64,000 bases of DNA from Codonopsis lanceolata (GCA_013146195.2 CM028377.1:104747547-104811546); one strand, 5' to 3'; counted from the first letter of the stretch, positions 44,405 through 55,075 are shown. Made by a program: numbers and translations. The notes: generated by a model from the sequence alone, not told the origin.

Positions 44405-46180
44405 GGCGGTCTGTCTCTGGCTCTAGGCCTCTGGCGGTGATTTACTTTCCCAAATCATTTACCTTTCCCAAACCAAATCCCAATCCCAAATCTCAAAATC
44501 TCGTTACCTTCAGCTTTGACTTCGAGTCTGCGAGACTACGACCATGGCAATTGGCGACGACTCTCCTGCAAGATTGATGGCGCTCAGATCTCATCTTCTC
44601 TGGCAGCTGCTAGCCGACTAACTCACTTTCTTAAGTCGCTCGCGAACATCGATTATTTGTAACCTCTCTCCCACTCCCTTTCTCTCTAGATCTCTCTCAC
44701 TCTCATAAATTTCCTCAAACTCTTTCTCTACTCTCAGCCTCACAGTGTCTCTAGTCCCTGTCTCTCCCGGTGCCGATTTCCTCATTTTTCGGTAAGTTCC
44801 TTTTTCCCTTGGATTTTCTATGTATTTTTCTCCTATCTACTCTCATTCTTGGTTTGATTACTTTCAGTTTTGATATTTTTGTAGTATATTCATGTTTGCT
44901 TTGGATTTTGCTATGGATTCGATTTTCTGATTTTATCTGTATTTTGCTCTTATCTACTCTCATTCAAGTTTTATTTCATGGCTATGGTCATTATGACATA
45001 TTATTGGATGTTGTTTCGATTCTCGAAACGAAGTTGTGAGAAACCAGAAGCATAGAACCAAGTGTTCTGTTTACGAGTATAGGATGAAAAAGATTTTTAC
45101 AATTAGAGAGACCTTATTTATTAATTTTTATTCAGTTATCATTTCGCATTTAATCCATGCATTAAAACGACAGTAGTTGCAAACATTAGGCTTGTTGCAA
45201 TTTTTGTGTAGATTCCATTGTTGTCTTTTATAGGCTATTCCAAATTCAACCAATAGATCAAAGTCACTAGTAATGCTTGCCAAGAAAAAAAATAGTTCTT
45301 CTCTTGCGACTTTTGGCTATGCAATGGCTCTATAGTGTGCAAGAAAATTGTTAGAATTATAAATGTCTTAATTGCCATAGTGAATGAATTCTTTCAGATT
45401 ATTATTATTATTTTTAAATCTACTCTCATTCTTGGTTTGATTACTTTCAGTTTTGATATTTTTGTAGTATATTCATGTTTGCTTTGGATTTTGGTGGGTT
45501 GACCCGTATGACCCACAACCCATCTTGGGTTGAGTTGGGTTGGTGTTTTATTGACCCGTCACCTAGATGGGTTGACCCATCCCACACCGTTATATGGTGG
45601 GTTTTCTTAACCCGTGGGCTGACCCAACCCACTAACCCGTTTTGACAATTCTAGATATTATGTATACTTTTGTAATCAAATTAATGTATAAATGAGTCAT
45701 ATCTATTGATTATTATATTTTCATATTTATTTATCTGTGAAATGTTTTTACATTAACATTTGTGCTTTTTAAAGGTTATTTGAAAATTACCAATCCAACA
45801 TTTAAATGTAATTTTTTGTGGAGCTTTTATTTGGTATCAAGAAAGATTATCTCGTTGTTTTAATAGTAGTCATTCAAAGTATTGTTTATGTTGTATGTCA
45901 TACAACTTCATTCTTTAAAACAACCCCTTCAAGAATTAAATGTAATAATCGTACGTTTTCAATGATAAGTTAATATTATATATAAAGCAGTATTCCAAAA
46001 TTTATAATAATTTTTTCAAATATATGTGATTTTCTAGCTTTAATTTTAGTGTAATTTTTTTTACTTTGTTCATATTAAAGTTCTTAATTATATATTATAT
46101 TCAATTTTGTTTAAGTATATGATATTCTATTAATATATTCAGTTTTATTTAAGTATATGATATTATAATATTCCATTTGG
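44405..46180. other. Intergenic, possible host UTR/intron debris
   Basis: 44405-44800 is richer in CT and looks like a 5'UTR or exon scrap; the ATG at 44543 opens only about 25 codons. A 76-bp perfect direct repeat occurs at 44835-44910 and 45418-45493. A GGGTTGACCC/GGGTTGGGTC block with inverted pieces (45490-45655) is probably a decayed transposon end. Confidence 0.4.
44835..45493. repeat. Perfect 76-bp direct repeat pair
   Basis: 44835-44910 and 45418-45493 are identical over 76 bp (starting ATCTACTCTCATTCTTGG), 583 bp apart, in otherwise unrelated sequence. Confidence 0.9.
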
Positions 46181-47229
46181 AGGTACAAAAGACGTAGTTT
46201 ATCTCACAATTAATTCATTGTATTTGAGGAGAGATTCACATGTATTGAGATTGACAACGAAAGATACAATGTATGTGTCCAACGAGAGTTTCGAAGAATT
46301 GAAACTTTTCGTCGATTGGATTGCAAAAATTGACAATGGTAAAATTGGTGAACCAGATGATAATTGTGTTTATGTTGATATTTTCAATCATCAACTGCTG
46401 CTTAAGGAATTCAATCATCCAATCGCTCCAATCGCTCCATTTGGAAGCAATCCCGATGATTCATTGTTTTTGTAAGAGTGTTATTCTAGATCCGACTCTT
46501 GATGTGGTTAATTCAATAAATGATTACATGATATTGAAGAACAATTCAAAAGGAAGATTGTTTTTGAGCTCAGATTTTCTGTATCATTTTGATAAAAATG
46601 TTGATCTTTTGAATGATATAGATACTCTTAAAGTTTTAAATGGAATATCACATTCTGAAATCTCAAATCATGAGTTGAATTTGAAAGTTGAAACTTTATT
46701 AATGTTGTTTCGTAACATTGACAATTTCCTTGTGTTATATATTAGCACGAAGTTAATTATTACAAAGTTAAGAAACTATGTTTTAGAAGGCCGAGTTCTT
46801 TCAAATGGTCATTCTAGTGGTACTGTTTTATTTCAAAAATATTACTGACACCATCTGATCATAGAATTTCATCCAAATTTCAAAGAAAACACTTTACGCT
46901 GATGGTGTCTTAGGAAATGTCTATAAATAAAAGTGTCTAGCGTCGAACTTCTTTTGAAAAACTTTATTTTTAGTCATGATGAATATGTCGCTTTGTTTAC
47001 AGTTACTAATCTTAAGGGTCTATGAATTTTTTATTTGACAATAATTGTTGTAAGAATCGTACATTTTCAACGAAAAATGTTGTATATAAATAAATATTTC
47101 AAAATTTATAATAACTTTTTTAAAAAAATTATGTGATTTTCTTTGATTTTTACTGTTTATTAATTTTTATTTATTTTGTTCATATTAAACTTTTTAATTG
47201 TATATTATTCAACTTTGATTGAGTATATG
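45942..47229. repeat. Diverged 180-bp direct repeats flanking helicase relic
   Basis: 45942-46120 and 47052-47229 share AATCGTAC.TTTTCAA, CAAAATTTATAATAA, TATGTGATTTTCT and TTGTTCATATTAAA in the same order. They bracket the Helitron helicase remnant. Confidence 0.7.
46186..47035 (+). pseudogene. Decayed Helitron helicase (Rep/Hel C-terminal part)
   Basis: Fragments of a Pif1-type helicase can be read in three frames: LRLTTKDT and FVDWIAKIDNGKIGEPDD (46218-46360), PTLDVVNSINDYMI, FLSSDFLYHFDKN, SNHELNLKVET, LFRNIDN and IITKLRNYVLEGRVL (46480-46800), then LTPSDHRISSKFQRKHFT and VALFTVTNLKGL (46850-47030). In an autonomous Helitron this domain unwinds DNA during rolling-circle transposition. 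The N-terminal Rep and helicase motifs I-II are absent and frames are broken. A Helitron-like 3' end lies 240 bp downstream. Confidence 0.8.
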
Positions 47230-47276
47230 AATTTACACCCGAGTACAAATCGTGCAACGCACAAGTGCATCACTAG
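47230..47276 (+). mobile_element. Helitron 3' terminus
   Basis: A GTGCAACGCAC mini-hairpin followed by CATCACTAG at 47276 and then T, in the same direction as the helicase relic. Its 5' TC end was not located. Confidence 0.6.
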
Positions 47277-47795
47277 TAATAATAATGATAATAATTATAC
47301 TACTAATAATAATAATGTAAATCACATTTTGTTGTGATGTTATTTTAGTCTTTATATTTGAATTCAATACTTTTCAACTTACTAATCAAACCAACACACT
47401 AACTTATAAAAACGAATTAATACTTTGAAAAAGCTAAATCAAATAGCATTGGTTATTAGTCATCAGTCATAAGTTATAAGTAATAAATCATCGATCATAA
47501 GTAATAAGTCATCAACATATATCAATAAATTAAATCAAACAAATCCTAAATAAGGTATAGTTTAATAAGAATTTGATTCTACAAATTAAATAAATGAAAA
47601 TTTAAAAAAGTCACAATTGATAATTGAGTCATATCATTTACAACATCGACTAAATTACTTCAACAAATGGAATGTGTGTTTACAATGACATATTATTGAT
47701 TTAGTTTTGGAGATTTTTCTTTTTTAACAATGATCAGAAAAAGTATAGGGGATATTGAAAAAGTTGTGGGATCAAAAGAAAAGGTTGTATTAAAA
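47277..47795. other. AT-rich intergenic DNA
   Basis: No gene. ATAAGT/CATAAG-type short repeats (47460-47525). AAATTAAATCAAACAAATCC near 47530-47549 is inverted relative to GCCTGTTTGATTTGACTTAT at 39513. AAAAGTCACAATTGATAA at 47607-47624 repeats 39489-39506. Confidence 0.5.
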
Positions 47796-47823
47796 TAGTT
47801 AATACATTGTGTATCCAATAAAA

Positions 47824-48052
47824 GGGGAAACTCTCCCCCGAAAGTCCCCACACCCCAATCTCATGAGAATGTGAGAGGGAAAATCACGGTAATTCAGCGA
47901 TTAAGAAGTTAGGAGGACCCGTGCCTAGTACCTACAAGAAGTCACCCCCCACAAAAGGATGAAACCCCCACACTGCGGTTGCTAGAACTCGATCCTTGGT
48001 CTTATATCCAAATCTACTAGCTCTTAACCAACTGAGCTAAGCCCGTGAGGAC
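47824..48052 (-). mobile_element. tRNA-derived SINE
   Basis: On the minus strand it starts near 48052 with GGGCTTAGCTCAGTTGGTTA (pol III A box) and has GGATCGAGTTCTAG (B box) about 40 bases later. It ends at GTTTCCCCTTTTATT. Direct repeats of about 28 bp starting TAGTTAATACATTGTG flank it (47796-47823 and 48053-48080, three differences), the long target duplication expected of LINE-driven insertion. It is not a tRNA gene: the acceptor and T-arm pairing is lost. Confidence 0.88.
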
Positions 48053-48548
48053 TAGTTAATACATTGTGCATCTAGTAAAAAGTTGGTGATCGTGTATAGA
48101 GCGCAACTTTCAACGAGGATCGAAATACACCAGCTTCTTCGTGGATCGAGACGTTTTGTTTTGGCGAAAATACAATTTTTCCCCAAAGTTACCATTTATA
48201 TTAAGGTTTGTGTCATTTTAGTATTTAAGATTATTATTTGTCCTAATTTTTTATCTCTTCATTAACGTTACTAAATTGACGGGACAAAATATAAATAGCT
48301 TCTCAAAATATTCACTCAATTCCAAAATACATCCCAAGCTAAATTTTTTTTCTCATATTACGATTTAACGTTACTTTTTGTCTCATTTTACACTCAAACT
48401 ATATTAAAATCTTATGTTTAAAACTAATATCTAGTCTCAAAACTATCTAAATAGAGTGTAAACTGCCACAAAAAGTATCCATTTAGGTGTACTTTAGGAT
48501 TGAATGGTAATTTAAGTGGCTATTTATATTTTGGCCTTGACTTTGGAC

Positions 48549-48780
48549 TAGGGGTGGTAATTCGTGCTATCATATTGTGTTCGTGCCTTATTATCGTGTT
48601 GTCATATTATCTATCTTATTTGATCTAAATATAACAATAAATATTAATTTGAATATATTAACAATTTCGTGTCTTTCGTGTCGTACTGGGCTTATCGTGT
48701 CATTTGTTTCTATAATTGTGTTTTATAATCGTGTCGTACTGATCCGTACTATCGTATCGTGCCAATCATTACCACCCCTA
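48549..48780. mobile_element. hAT-type MITE nested in Pack-MULE 4
   Basis: Ends TAGGGGTGGTAAT and ATTACCACCCCTA, with 8-bp target duplication CTTTGGAC at 48541-48548 and 48781-48788. It is 232 bp with internal TCGTGTCGTACTG-type repeats. Confidence 0.93.
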
Positions 48781-49039
48781 CTTTGGACTCGATCTTCCAC
48801 GCGTTTTGGTGTTTTTCCAACCCATCCCAGTTTACCCTACCCACCTCACTTTCTATCTCCTCTCTCTTTCCCATTTTCTCTCTCCCATCAAACCCATCAC
48901 CATCTCCTACGAAAACAAAGCCTTGAAGTAATCTATAAATATACAGGCACAGCCGACCATGAGCACGACTCAAAGTCCAGTCATTTCGGGCCTTTCTACC
49001 CCTTTCATCGCCGCCCACCAGCGAATCATACAATGAGCT

Positions 49040-49640
49040 CCCGCATCTTCAAATGACGACGAAGCCCACCGCCTATTGAACTCCGAGTTAGCGATATCAA
49101 CGTCACCACCGACACCATCACCCTCGTCGCCGTCACCGGACGGAGACAGCGACGAAGAAGTCGCGTACGAATCACGGGAGAAGATCCAAATTGGAGATTT
49201 GGAATCAGAGGAGGATGACGACGTTGACATCGTCGACGTTCTCGTGGAAGGTGCTATAGTTAGTCTCGGGGCCAGGGTTTTCGATGAGCATAGCATTTCT
49301 GGATCTGGGGAATTTAAAGAGAGATTTGCAGTCGGGTGCAATAAGTGCAATAGCGGGATTGAAGAGGGGGTATCTTCTTCATTCTTATTTCTTGCTTTGG
49401 TTTTGAATTGTTTAGAATTGGTGCAGTGTGTAAGTGTGAAACTGAAATTGAATTGGAAGCCTTCAGTAAGGCTCCAGAGATGACGTTCCCCAAGTTTCTA
49501 ACTATGCCGAGTCAAAATTCTCAGAATCGAGAACGGAGCAGATTTATTGATTGTTCATCTGGGTTCTATGATTTGAATGTGCAGGAGATAGTGGTGGGTT
49601 TGAGGGGAAAGAGAGATAACTCTTGTCCCTTGCACTAGCC
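49040..49640 (+). pseudogene. Captured host gene fragment, function unknown
   Basis: A GC-rich block reads NDDEAHRLLNSELAIST, a Pro/Ser run, DGDSDEEVAYESREKIQIG, an acidic stretch, then GAIVSLGARVFDE and FKERFAVGCNKCNSGIEEG up to a GT donor at 49380. After T-rich DNA and an AG near 49428 a second block reads VCKCETEIELEAFSKAPE, FLTMPSQNSQNRERSRF and DLNVQEIVVGLRGKRDN. The spacer is only about 50 bp, short for a plant intron, so bases may be lost. The Cys pairs (CNKC, CKC) hint at a metal-binding fold. I do not recognise the family. No in-frame start is clear and the captured part looks incomplete. Confidence 0.55.
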
Positions 49641-50093
49641 TGTTTATGAAACCCTATTTGTAGATGTTCTGATATAAAACCCACATCTCTTTACAAAAAT
49701 TATGAAAAATATTCAATGGTCGAATAATTGGGCTATGGTGTGTACCTGAGCGTTAGGGGAGGCTCCAAATAAGGCCAACTAGCAACTGATTTGATATATG
49801 AATCGTTTGTTATAAAAAATTTGGCATGAATTTTGGCTTTGTTTTTCAGTTAAAATGTGAGCTATGGAAATTAATTGTTCACAGAGGAGGAGAGAGAGGA
49901 AGGGACGTGGGATGAACTGTGTTGGAAAAAGACCAAAATAACCCACAATCAATTTAGTTACGGCAATGGACGGGTGGTGGAAAATTGAGACAAATGACAA
50001 CTTCAATGCTAAAGTGGCTCAAACCTAGTATGAGTGACATATTGGGATTTGATGGTAACTTTGGGAGAAAATTGTATTTTGATCTTTTGTTTA

Positions 50094-51198
50094 TTTTGAT
50101 AGGTTGATCATGGCAAATGTCAAAGTGAAAAATAATATAGATTCATATTTTTTTCGTACAAATAACTCATCTCAATTCAGGGTGAGTAAAGTGATAGGTT
50201 AAAAAGTGGAAAAAATGGATAATTTTACTATTGTATTTTGACTAATTTTTATATTTTGTCATTGTATTATTTTTTGAATAAAATTACCATTGCATTTGTA
50301 AATATAGATGCAAATTCGTCACTACCCCTAACAGTAATTTAATTTTAACAAAATTAATTTAAGTTGTTTCCCATAATTTTTTTTTTTAAATGTTGGAAGA
50401 TTATTAATGATTGTTGATATTAAAAGATAGATTGTTTTTTGGTTCAAAAATTAGAAGGGGGTCCCTTTTTTTTTTTTTGTGCGCTTTTAAGGGTTAAAAA
50501 AAAGATACTATTTTATAAACAAAAATGAAAGAATGATTAAAATATAAAAATACAAATACGAAGAAAAGATATATTGTTTAAATAAAAAATAAGAGAAAAA
50601 TATTTAAATTAACTCATATATACATTTTGTCTTAATGGATAATAAAAATATAATAATAGATATAATAAGTTTAAAGAAAATATAATCAATTAATAAATTT
50701 TGAAAAAAGTAAATTCATTAAATTTAGTTGTTAACACTAATTCATGGAATGTAATTTAATTTGTGAGTAAAATTGATTTTAATTATAATGTATTGATGTT
50801 TTTCAAAATCAGTTATAATTGGGAATTATAAAGATAAGATTATAAAAAAAACTTTTAATTCAACCTATAGTAGCTACCATGAAAATTGTGATGTGTTAAT
50901 TTTTTTTTTGAATAATACTCTTTTTATAAGGATAGTGTTTTTACAATTTTTTAATGTTATTTGATGATTTATGTCTTATATGTTTTATTTAATAATTTAT
51001 TTAATAATTATTTAATAATTTATTTAAAAATGAATTATTTTAAATAATTCAATAATTTATTAAAAAATAATACAAATTAATATATTGAATATTTTTTAAT
51101 TAATTTAATTTTAATAATTATTAAGTCTTCTTTTAATAATTTAGTAATTAATTTATTAATAAAAAAAATAATCACCTCCACGCATGTGATGATCTCAA
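50094..51198. other. AT-rich intergenic DNA
   Basis: No gene. Runs of TTTAATAATTTATTTAAT-like repeats at 50980-51180 and homopolymer A/T tracts. Confidence 0.6.
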
Positions 51199-51206
51199 CT
51201 GTTAAC

Positions 51207-51628
51207 CAGGGCTAGCCATGAGGGGGGGGGGGTGAGAAGGGCGACCGCCCAGGGCCCCTAATTTTCAGTGGCCCAAATTTGTAGAAATTGTCTTAAGTAT
51301 TATATACATAATTTAATGTTGATAATATTCACAACAACTAGCTTGACAGAATGGTGAATTGTCCTAGGCATATATTAGGGATCGTAGTTTTGAATCCTTG
51401 GGTTGTGATAATTTTTTTTATTAATTTTGGTTTGTGATTTTACTTTCAAAAATATATATTATATTATTTACTATAAAAATCACAATAGACAATAAGATCA
51501 TAAATTCAATCCCTACTTCAAGACATTCAATTTTTTTTGTGTAAAATTTTTATTTTTACATTTCTATAGAGGGCCCTTTTATTTTATTTTTTTTGCCATA
51601 GGCCCTCAAAAGTTCAGGATTGGCCCCG
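51207..51628. mobile_element. hAT-type MITE
   Basis: Ends CAGGGCTAGCC and GGATTGGCCCCG are imperfect inverted repeats. The interior starts with GGGCGACCGCCCAGGGCCCC and ends GCCATAGGCCCTC, text I associate with a common plant hAT family. Flanks CTGTTAAC (51199-51206) and CCGTTAAC (51629-51636) match at 7 of 8 bases. Confidence 0.75.
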
Positions 51629-51636
51629 CCGTTAAC

Positions 51637-52136
51637 TGTTTTAAAACGATTTAATCTCAACCGGTAAAACTTTTGTCAATTGTAAGTGAGTTACTGAATA
51701 CTAATGTATTATTGATATTATTCTTTTAATTTTTTACTTAGGTAAAATATATCTTTCCTTCTTATTTGCATTTTTATATTTCATTCATTTTTTTCCTTTT
51801 TTTGTTCATAAAATATATATATTTTTTTTAATTTTTAACTTCAATTATCATTAAGCATCTTTCTACATTTTAAAAACCTTAGGGGAGACAACTCAAATTA
51901 ATTCCGTTAAAAATTGGATGAGAGTTAGAGATAATGGCGAAATTGAATCTTTCTTTACAAGTACAATGACAATTTTGCTCGAAAAATAGTACGGTGGCAA
52001 ATTTTAACGATTTGTCAAAGAGCAATGACAAAGAGTTAACTATACCATTTTAGGATGTTTCATTGTAAAAGTTCACTTACAAAAAATTATGTTTATTATA
52101 ACCCTCCACATTTGCTATAAACATATTACCCCCTCC
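51637..52136. other. AT-rich intergenic DNA
   Basis: No gene recognised between the hAT MITE and the Stowaway element. Contains T-rich tracts at 51720-51840. Confidence 0.5.
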
Positions 52137-52138
52137 GT

Positions 52139-52395
52139 TCCGGGTAAAGAGACCACTATTTCATGTTTAGATGTTTAACTTAAAGAGTCCACTTTCAAAA
52201 ATTAAGACATAAAAATGTTATTTTATTACTAATGAACTACTAAAAGTGTTATTTTTTATAAAAAAAATTTAACTTTCAACTGAGGACTTTTTACCCCAAA
52301 TAGATAGAATAATTACTACCAACTTTAATGTTAATTATATATTAATTAATAATTAGACTGTTCAAACATAAACTCTTTAGGTGAAACGGAGGGAG
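52139..52395. mobile_element. Stowaway MITE
   Basis: Ends CCCCCTCCGTTCCGGGT and AAACGGAGGGAG, TA at both borders (52137-52138, 52396-52397), 257 bp. Confidence 0.92.
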
Positions 52396-52599
52396 TACAA
52401 TATATTGTTGATTATTATCTTATCTTATTAGCTTGAAGTAATGGAGTAATTATATAATAAAATCAAAACTTTTGTCAATCACTATCAAAATTAATAAGCT
52501 AAAAAATGCATATTGCAATGTCCCAAAAAATTTTTTTGCATGAATAGTATTTACTAATAACTAAGTGAAAAATGATTTAAATTTCATTTGATTTTAGAC

Positions 52600-53035
52600 A
52601 CATTATACATTATAGTTTTTATATAAAATTACTCTATTTAATAAATTTTATAGTGTGCATATATTTTTGTATTGGAAGCACACAATGATACTTATTGCAT
52701 AATATAACGAAGGGTATTGTGGGCAGCCTCAATAATTTTTGTTTTGGTTATTCTTTTACTTTTTATGTTTATTTTAATTTATTTTTGATTAGTTGTATCT
52801 TATAAACTTTTTTTTTGTATATGAGAAATGAAAAAAGAAAATTAAAATTCATTAATAAAAACTATAATGTATAATATGAGTTTAAAATCTAAATGAAAAT
52901 AAACATAAAAAGTAAAAGAATAACAAAAACAAAAATTATCCAGACAACCCACAACCCCACCGAACCTATATAAAATTACTTTGTTTACTAAATTTTATAG
53001 TGTGCGTATATTTTTGTATTGGAAGCACATAATGA
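52600..53035. repeat. Complex inverted/direct repeat cluster, left of viral relic
   Basis: The block TTTTATAGTGTGC.TATATTTTTG occurs at about 52646-52671 and 52993-53018. Between them 52713-52790 is inverted relative to 52890-52968 (AAGTAAAAGAATAAC...CCCACAACCCC). The same two blocks recur inverted at 56530-56760. Confidence 0.75.
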
Positions 53036-53059
53036 TAATTATTACGATATTCTTCTCGT

Positions 53060-54420
53060 ATTTGGAAGAAGGCTCAGAAAAATTATGCTACTATCAAGAA
53101 AGGAATGCTTTCTATAGTAAAATATATTTCCAAATTTCAGGATGATTTATTAAATCAACAATTCTTACTCAAAATTGATTGTAGTGTTGTAAAATATATC
53201 ATTCAAAAAGATGTAAAAAATATTGTTTACAATTTTTTTTTTGCCAAATGGCAATCAAAATTATGATTTCAAAATTGAATATATTAAAGGAATTGATAAT
53301 TCTTTTTTTGATTTTTCAACAACATAATTTTTGCAGGATGCATCCATCTAACAGATGGATAACCCCGAAAGGGGCAAAGTACAAAATTAATATCCTAAAA
53401 TGCCTTCCACCTCTGGTGAAGGATCAAATAAATCCAATCGTCTAGGAGCGGAAAACCCAACCCTTCTGGGGAAGGAAAAGAGAAAGAAAAGTATGTTTCA
53501 GTTCCCTATATTCAAAAGCAACATTTGAAACATATTATTGATTTGTCTTTAACAGACTTACAATGGAAAGAAGACCCTTGGGTTCTCAAAAACAGATATC
53601 TCGGTAACCAGAATTATGTTGCTTCACAAGGAAAGTTTCATTATATTTACGAAGCAATTTTAGAAGAAACTGGTTCTGTCTAGTTTAATCATAATCTTCA
53701 CAATACACAATCGTGTGGAAAATCTCAAGTAAGAACTAATTCTAAGTGCTTTATAACTAAAGTACTTCACCCCATAAATGGAATCTTTTAGATCCATTAG
53801 TAGGAATACTCTGTGGTTTTTTACAAACTTTTAAATAACTTGGATTTGGAAATGTGATATCATTTTCTCATTTGACTCTTTAAAAATTCATGTCATTCAA
53901 AGGACTTTCCGATGTAAATGGTGGGAATCAGCTTTTGAAAAAATTGAACAAATAGTTTCAGATTATTTGAAACTTTTTAACCAAACAATTCCTCAGCCAG
54001 AGATCCAAAATATATTCACTTATATGATGGAAAGAATTAGAAAAGAAAATCCAGGATTGACACCTATGGAATGTCAATTGAAAGTTTTTGGAACAATGAA
54101 AAATCAATTTGATGCATCTCACTGGTTCTTCATCAATAGTTCTGGGATCTTCCTTTGCAATTCTTGCAGGGGAATCACAAGAAGAAGAAGAAGAAGTGTC
54201 TCCTACTATAAGAGATTCCATGGACGCCATTGTTGGAATTACTCAAAAAAGAGTAAATCAACAGAAGACAGAGAAGATGGAAGAATAGCTTTCCAACTAT
54301 TCAGCAACAGGAAAAAATTTGAGAAGCAAAATGATCATTATTGTTTTGATGATTTGAAAAAAAGAATCTACTTTGTCGGGGGAAAAGAAAGCCACCTCGA
54401 GCCCCGATAGACTCCAATTC
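53060..54420 (+). pseudogene. Endogenous pararetrovirus (Caulimoviridae-like) relic
   Basis: Degraded coding sequence in several frames. 53080-53330 resembles the RNase H end of a caulimovirid reverse transcriptase (ISKFQDDLLNQ is visible). 53480-53690 and 53830-54130 resemble the poorly characterised regions that follow it in integrated plant pararetroviruses (for example FRCKWWES, NPGLTPMECQLKVFG). Many stops and shifts break every frame, and there is no movement or coat protein and no complete polymerase. It is an inert fossil of old integration, not a functional virus. The lineage cannot be fixed by eye; a divergent Ty3/gypsy source is less likely. Confidence 0.65.
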
Positions 54421-54507
54421 AGCAAAAGGACAAATGCAGATTATTATTATTGTTTTGATAATTTGAAAAGGAATCAACTTTGTCGGTAAATAGCAAAGCC
54501 ACCTCGG
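54330..54507. repeat. Imperfect duplication before the LTR
   Basis: ATTATTGTTTTGATGATTTG ... TTTGTCGG ... AAAGCCACCTCG occurs at about 54338-54403 and again at 54439-54507, ending exactly at the LTR start. Confidence 0.7.
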
Positions 54508-54558
54508 TGTCACGCTCCGAGAAGATACATCAAATACATAGGGTCTAGGATCCTCCAG

Positions 54559-54768
54559 GAACTTTCTAGAAGGGACTGGAAAGTAAGAGAACTTTCTAGA
54601 AGGGGTTGAAACGTAGGGGAACTTTCTAGAAGGGGTTCGCAAGTAAAAGAACTTTCTAGAAGGGACTGGAAAGTAGGGTAACTTTCTAAAAATGGCTGGA
54701 AAGTAAAAGAACTTTCTAGAAGGGGCTGGAAAGTAGGGGAACTTTCCATAATAGTCTAAATGCATGTA
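54559..54768 (+). promoter_or_regulatory. Array of heat shock elements, 30-bp unit x7
   Basis: GAACTTTCTAGAA, a perfect GAAnnTTCnnGAA heat shock element, occurs at 54559, 54589, 54619, 54649 and 54709. Copies at 54679 and 54739 are mutated. A further GAA in GGAAAGTA lies in the same 10-bp phase within most units. Such sites bind trimeric heat shock factors. The array lies about 70-280 bp upstream of the TATA box. Confidence 0.85.
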
Positions 54769-54840
54769 GAGACATCTAGAACATAGTAGAAAAGATGATA
54801 TCTAGAATATTGGAGAGATATAGAGTCTTCCATCCACTTG

Positions 54841-54849
54841 TATAAATAG
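54841..54849 (+). promoter_or_regulatory. TATA box of LTR promoter
   Basis: TATAAATAG preceded by CACTTG, between the heat shock element array and the primer site. Confidence 0.7.
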
Positions 54850-55043
54850 GGATGAAGACCTCATTTGCAATCAGCCAAGTTTGAGTGAATTAAACGCATA
54901 CTTGCAAAATTCTCTTAAGCTCTTTACTTACTCTTTAGCTAACACAATTAGTGTAACCTTTGGGAAGCCTGACTTAGCGAGATTGCGAGGAGACAGGACG
55001 CTAAGGCCGCACGGTACAGTTGAAGGGACAACTATGTGACAAG

Positions 55044-55062
55044 TGGTATCAGAGCCAGGTTC
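55044..55062 (+). promoter_or_regulatory. Primer binding site (initiator Met tRNA)
   Basis: TGGTATCAGAGCCAGGTTC is the exact complement expected for the plant initiator methionine tRNA 3' end. It fixes the LTR end and element direction. Confidence 0.93.
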
Positions 55063-55075
55063 AAGCCTCTATAAT

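Larger units (their letters stand above)
48163..50084. mobile_element. Pack-MULE 4 with unidentified captured gene
   Basis: Terminal inverted repeats of about 100 bp share AAAATACAATTTT.C and CCCAAAGTTACCAT. The flanks TTTTGTTTT (48154-48162) and TTTTGTTTA (50085-50093) form a 9-bp duplication with one mismatch. The interior holds a hAT MITE and a GC-rich exon-like region. No transposase. Confidence 0.75.
54508..55041 (+). repeat. 5' LTR with heat-shock-element array
   Basis: Starts TGTCACGCTCCGAG and ends ACTATGTGACA two bases before a perfect initiator-Met tRNA primer site. It contains seven 30-bp repeats (54559-54768), then a TATA box TATAAATAG at 54841-54849 and a leader of about 190 bp. 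A gag remnant follows in the same direction. No 3' LTR partner lies in the window. Confidence 0.85.

Noticed and set aside
48000..48052. tRNA gene on the minus strand
   Set aside because: A and B boxes are present but acceptor and T-arm pairing is absent and a SINE body with target duplication follows.
53248..53445. Small separate gene after the reverse transcriptase relic
   Set aside because: It lies within the pararetroviral fossil and has no start context or domain.
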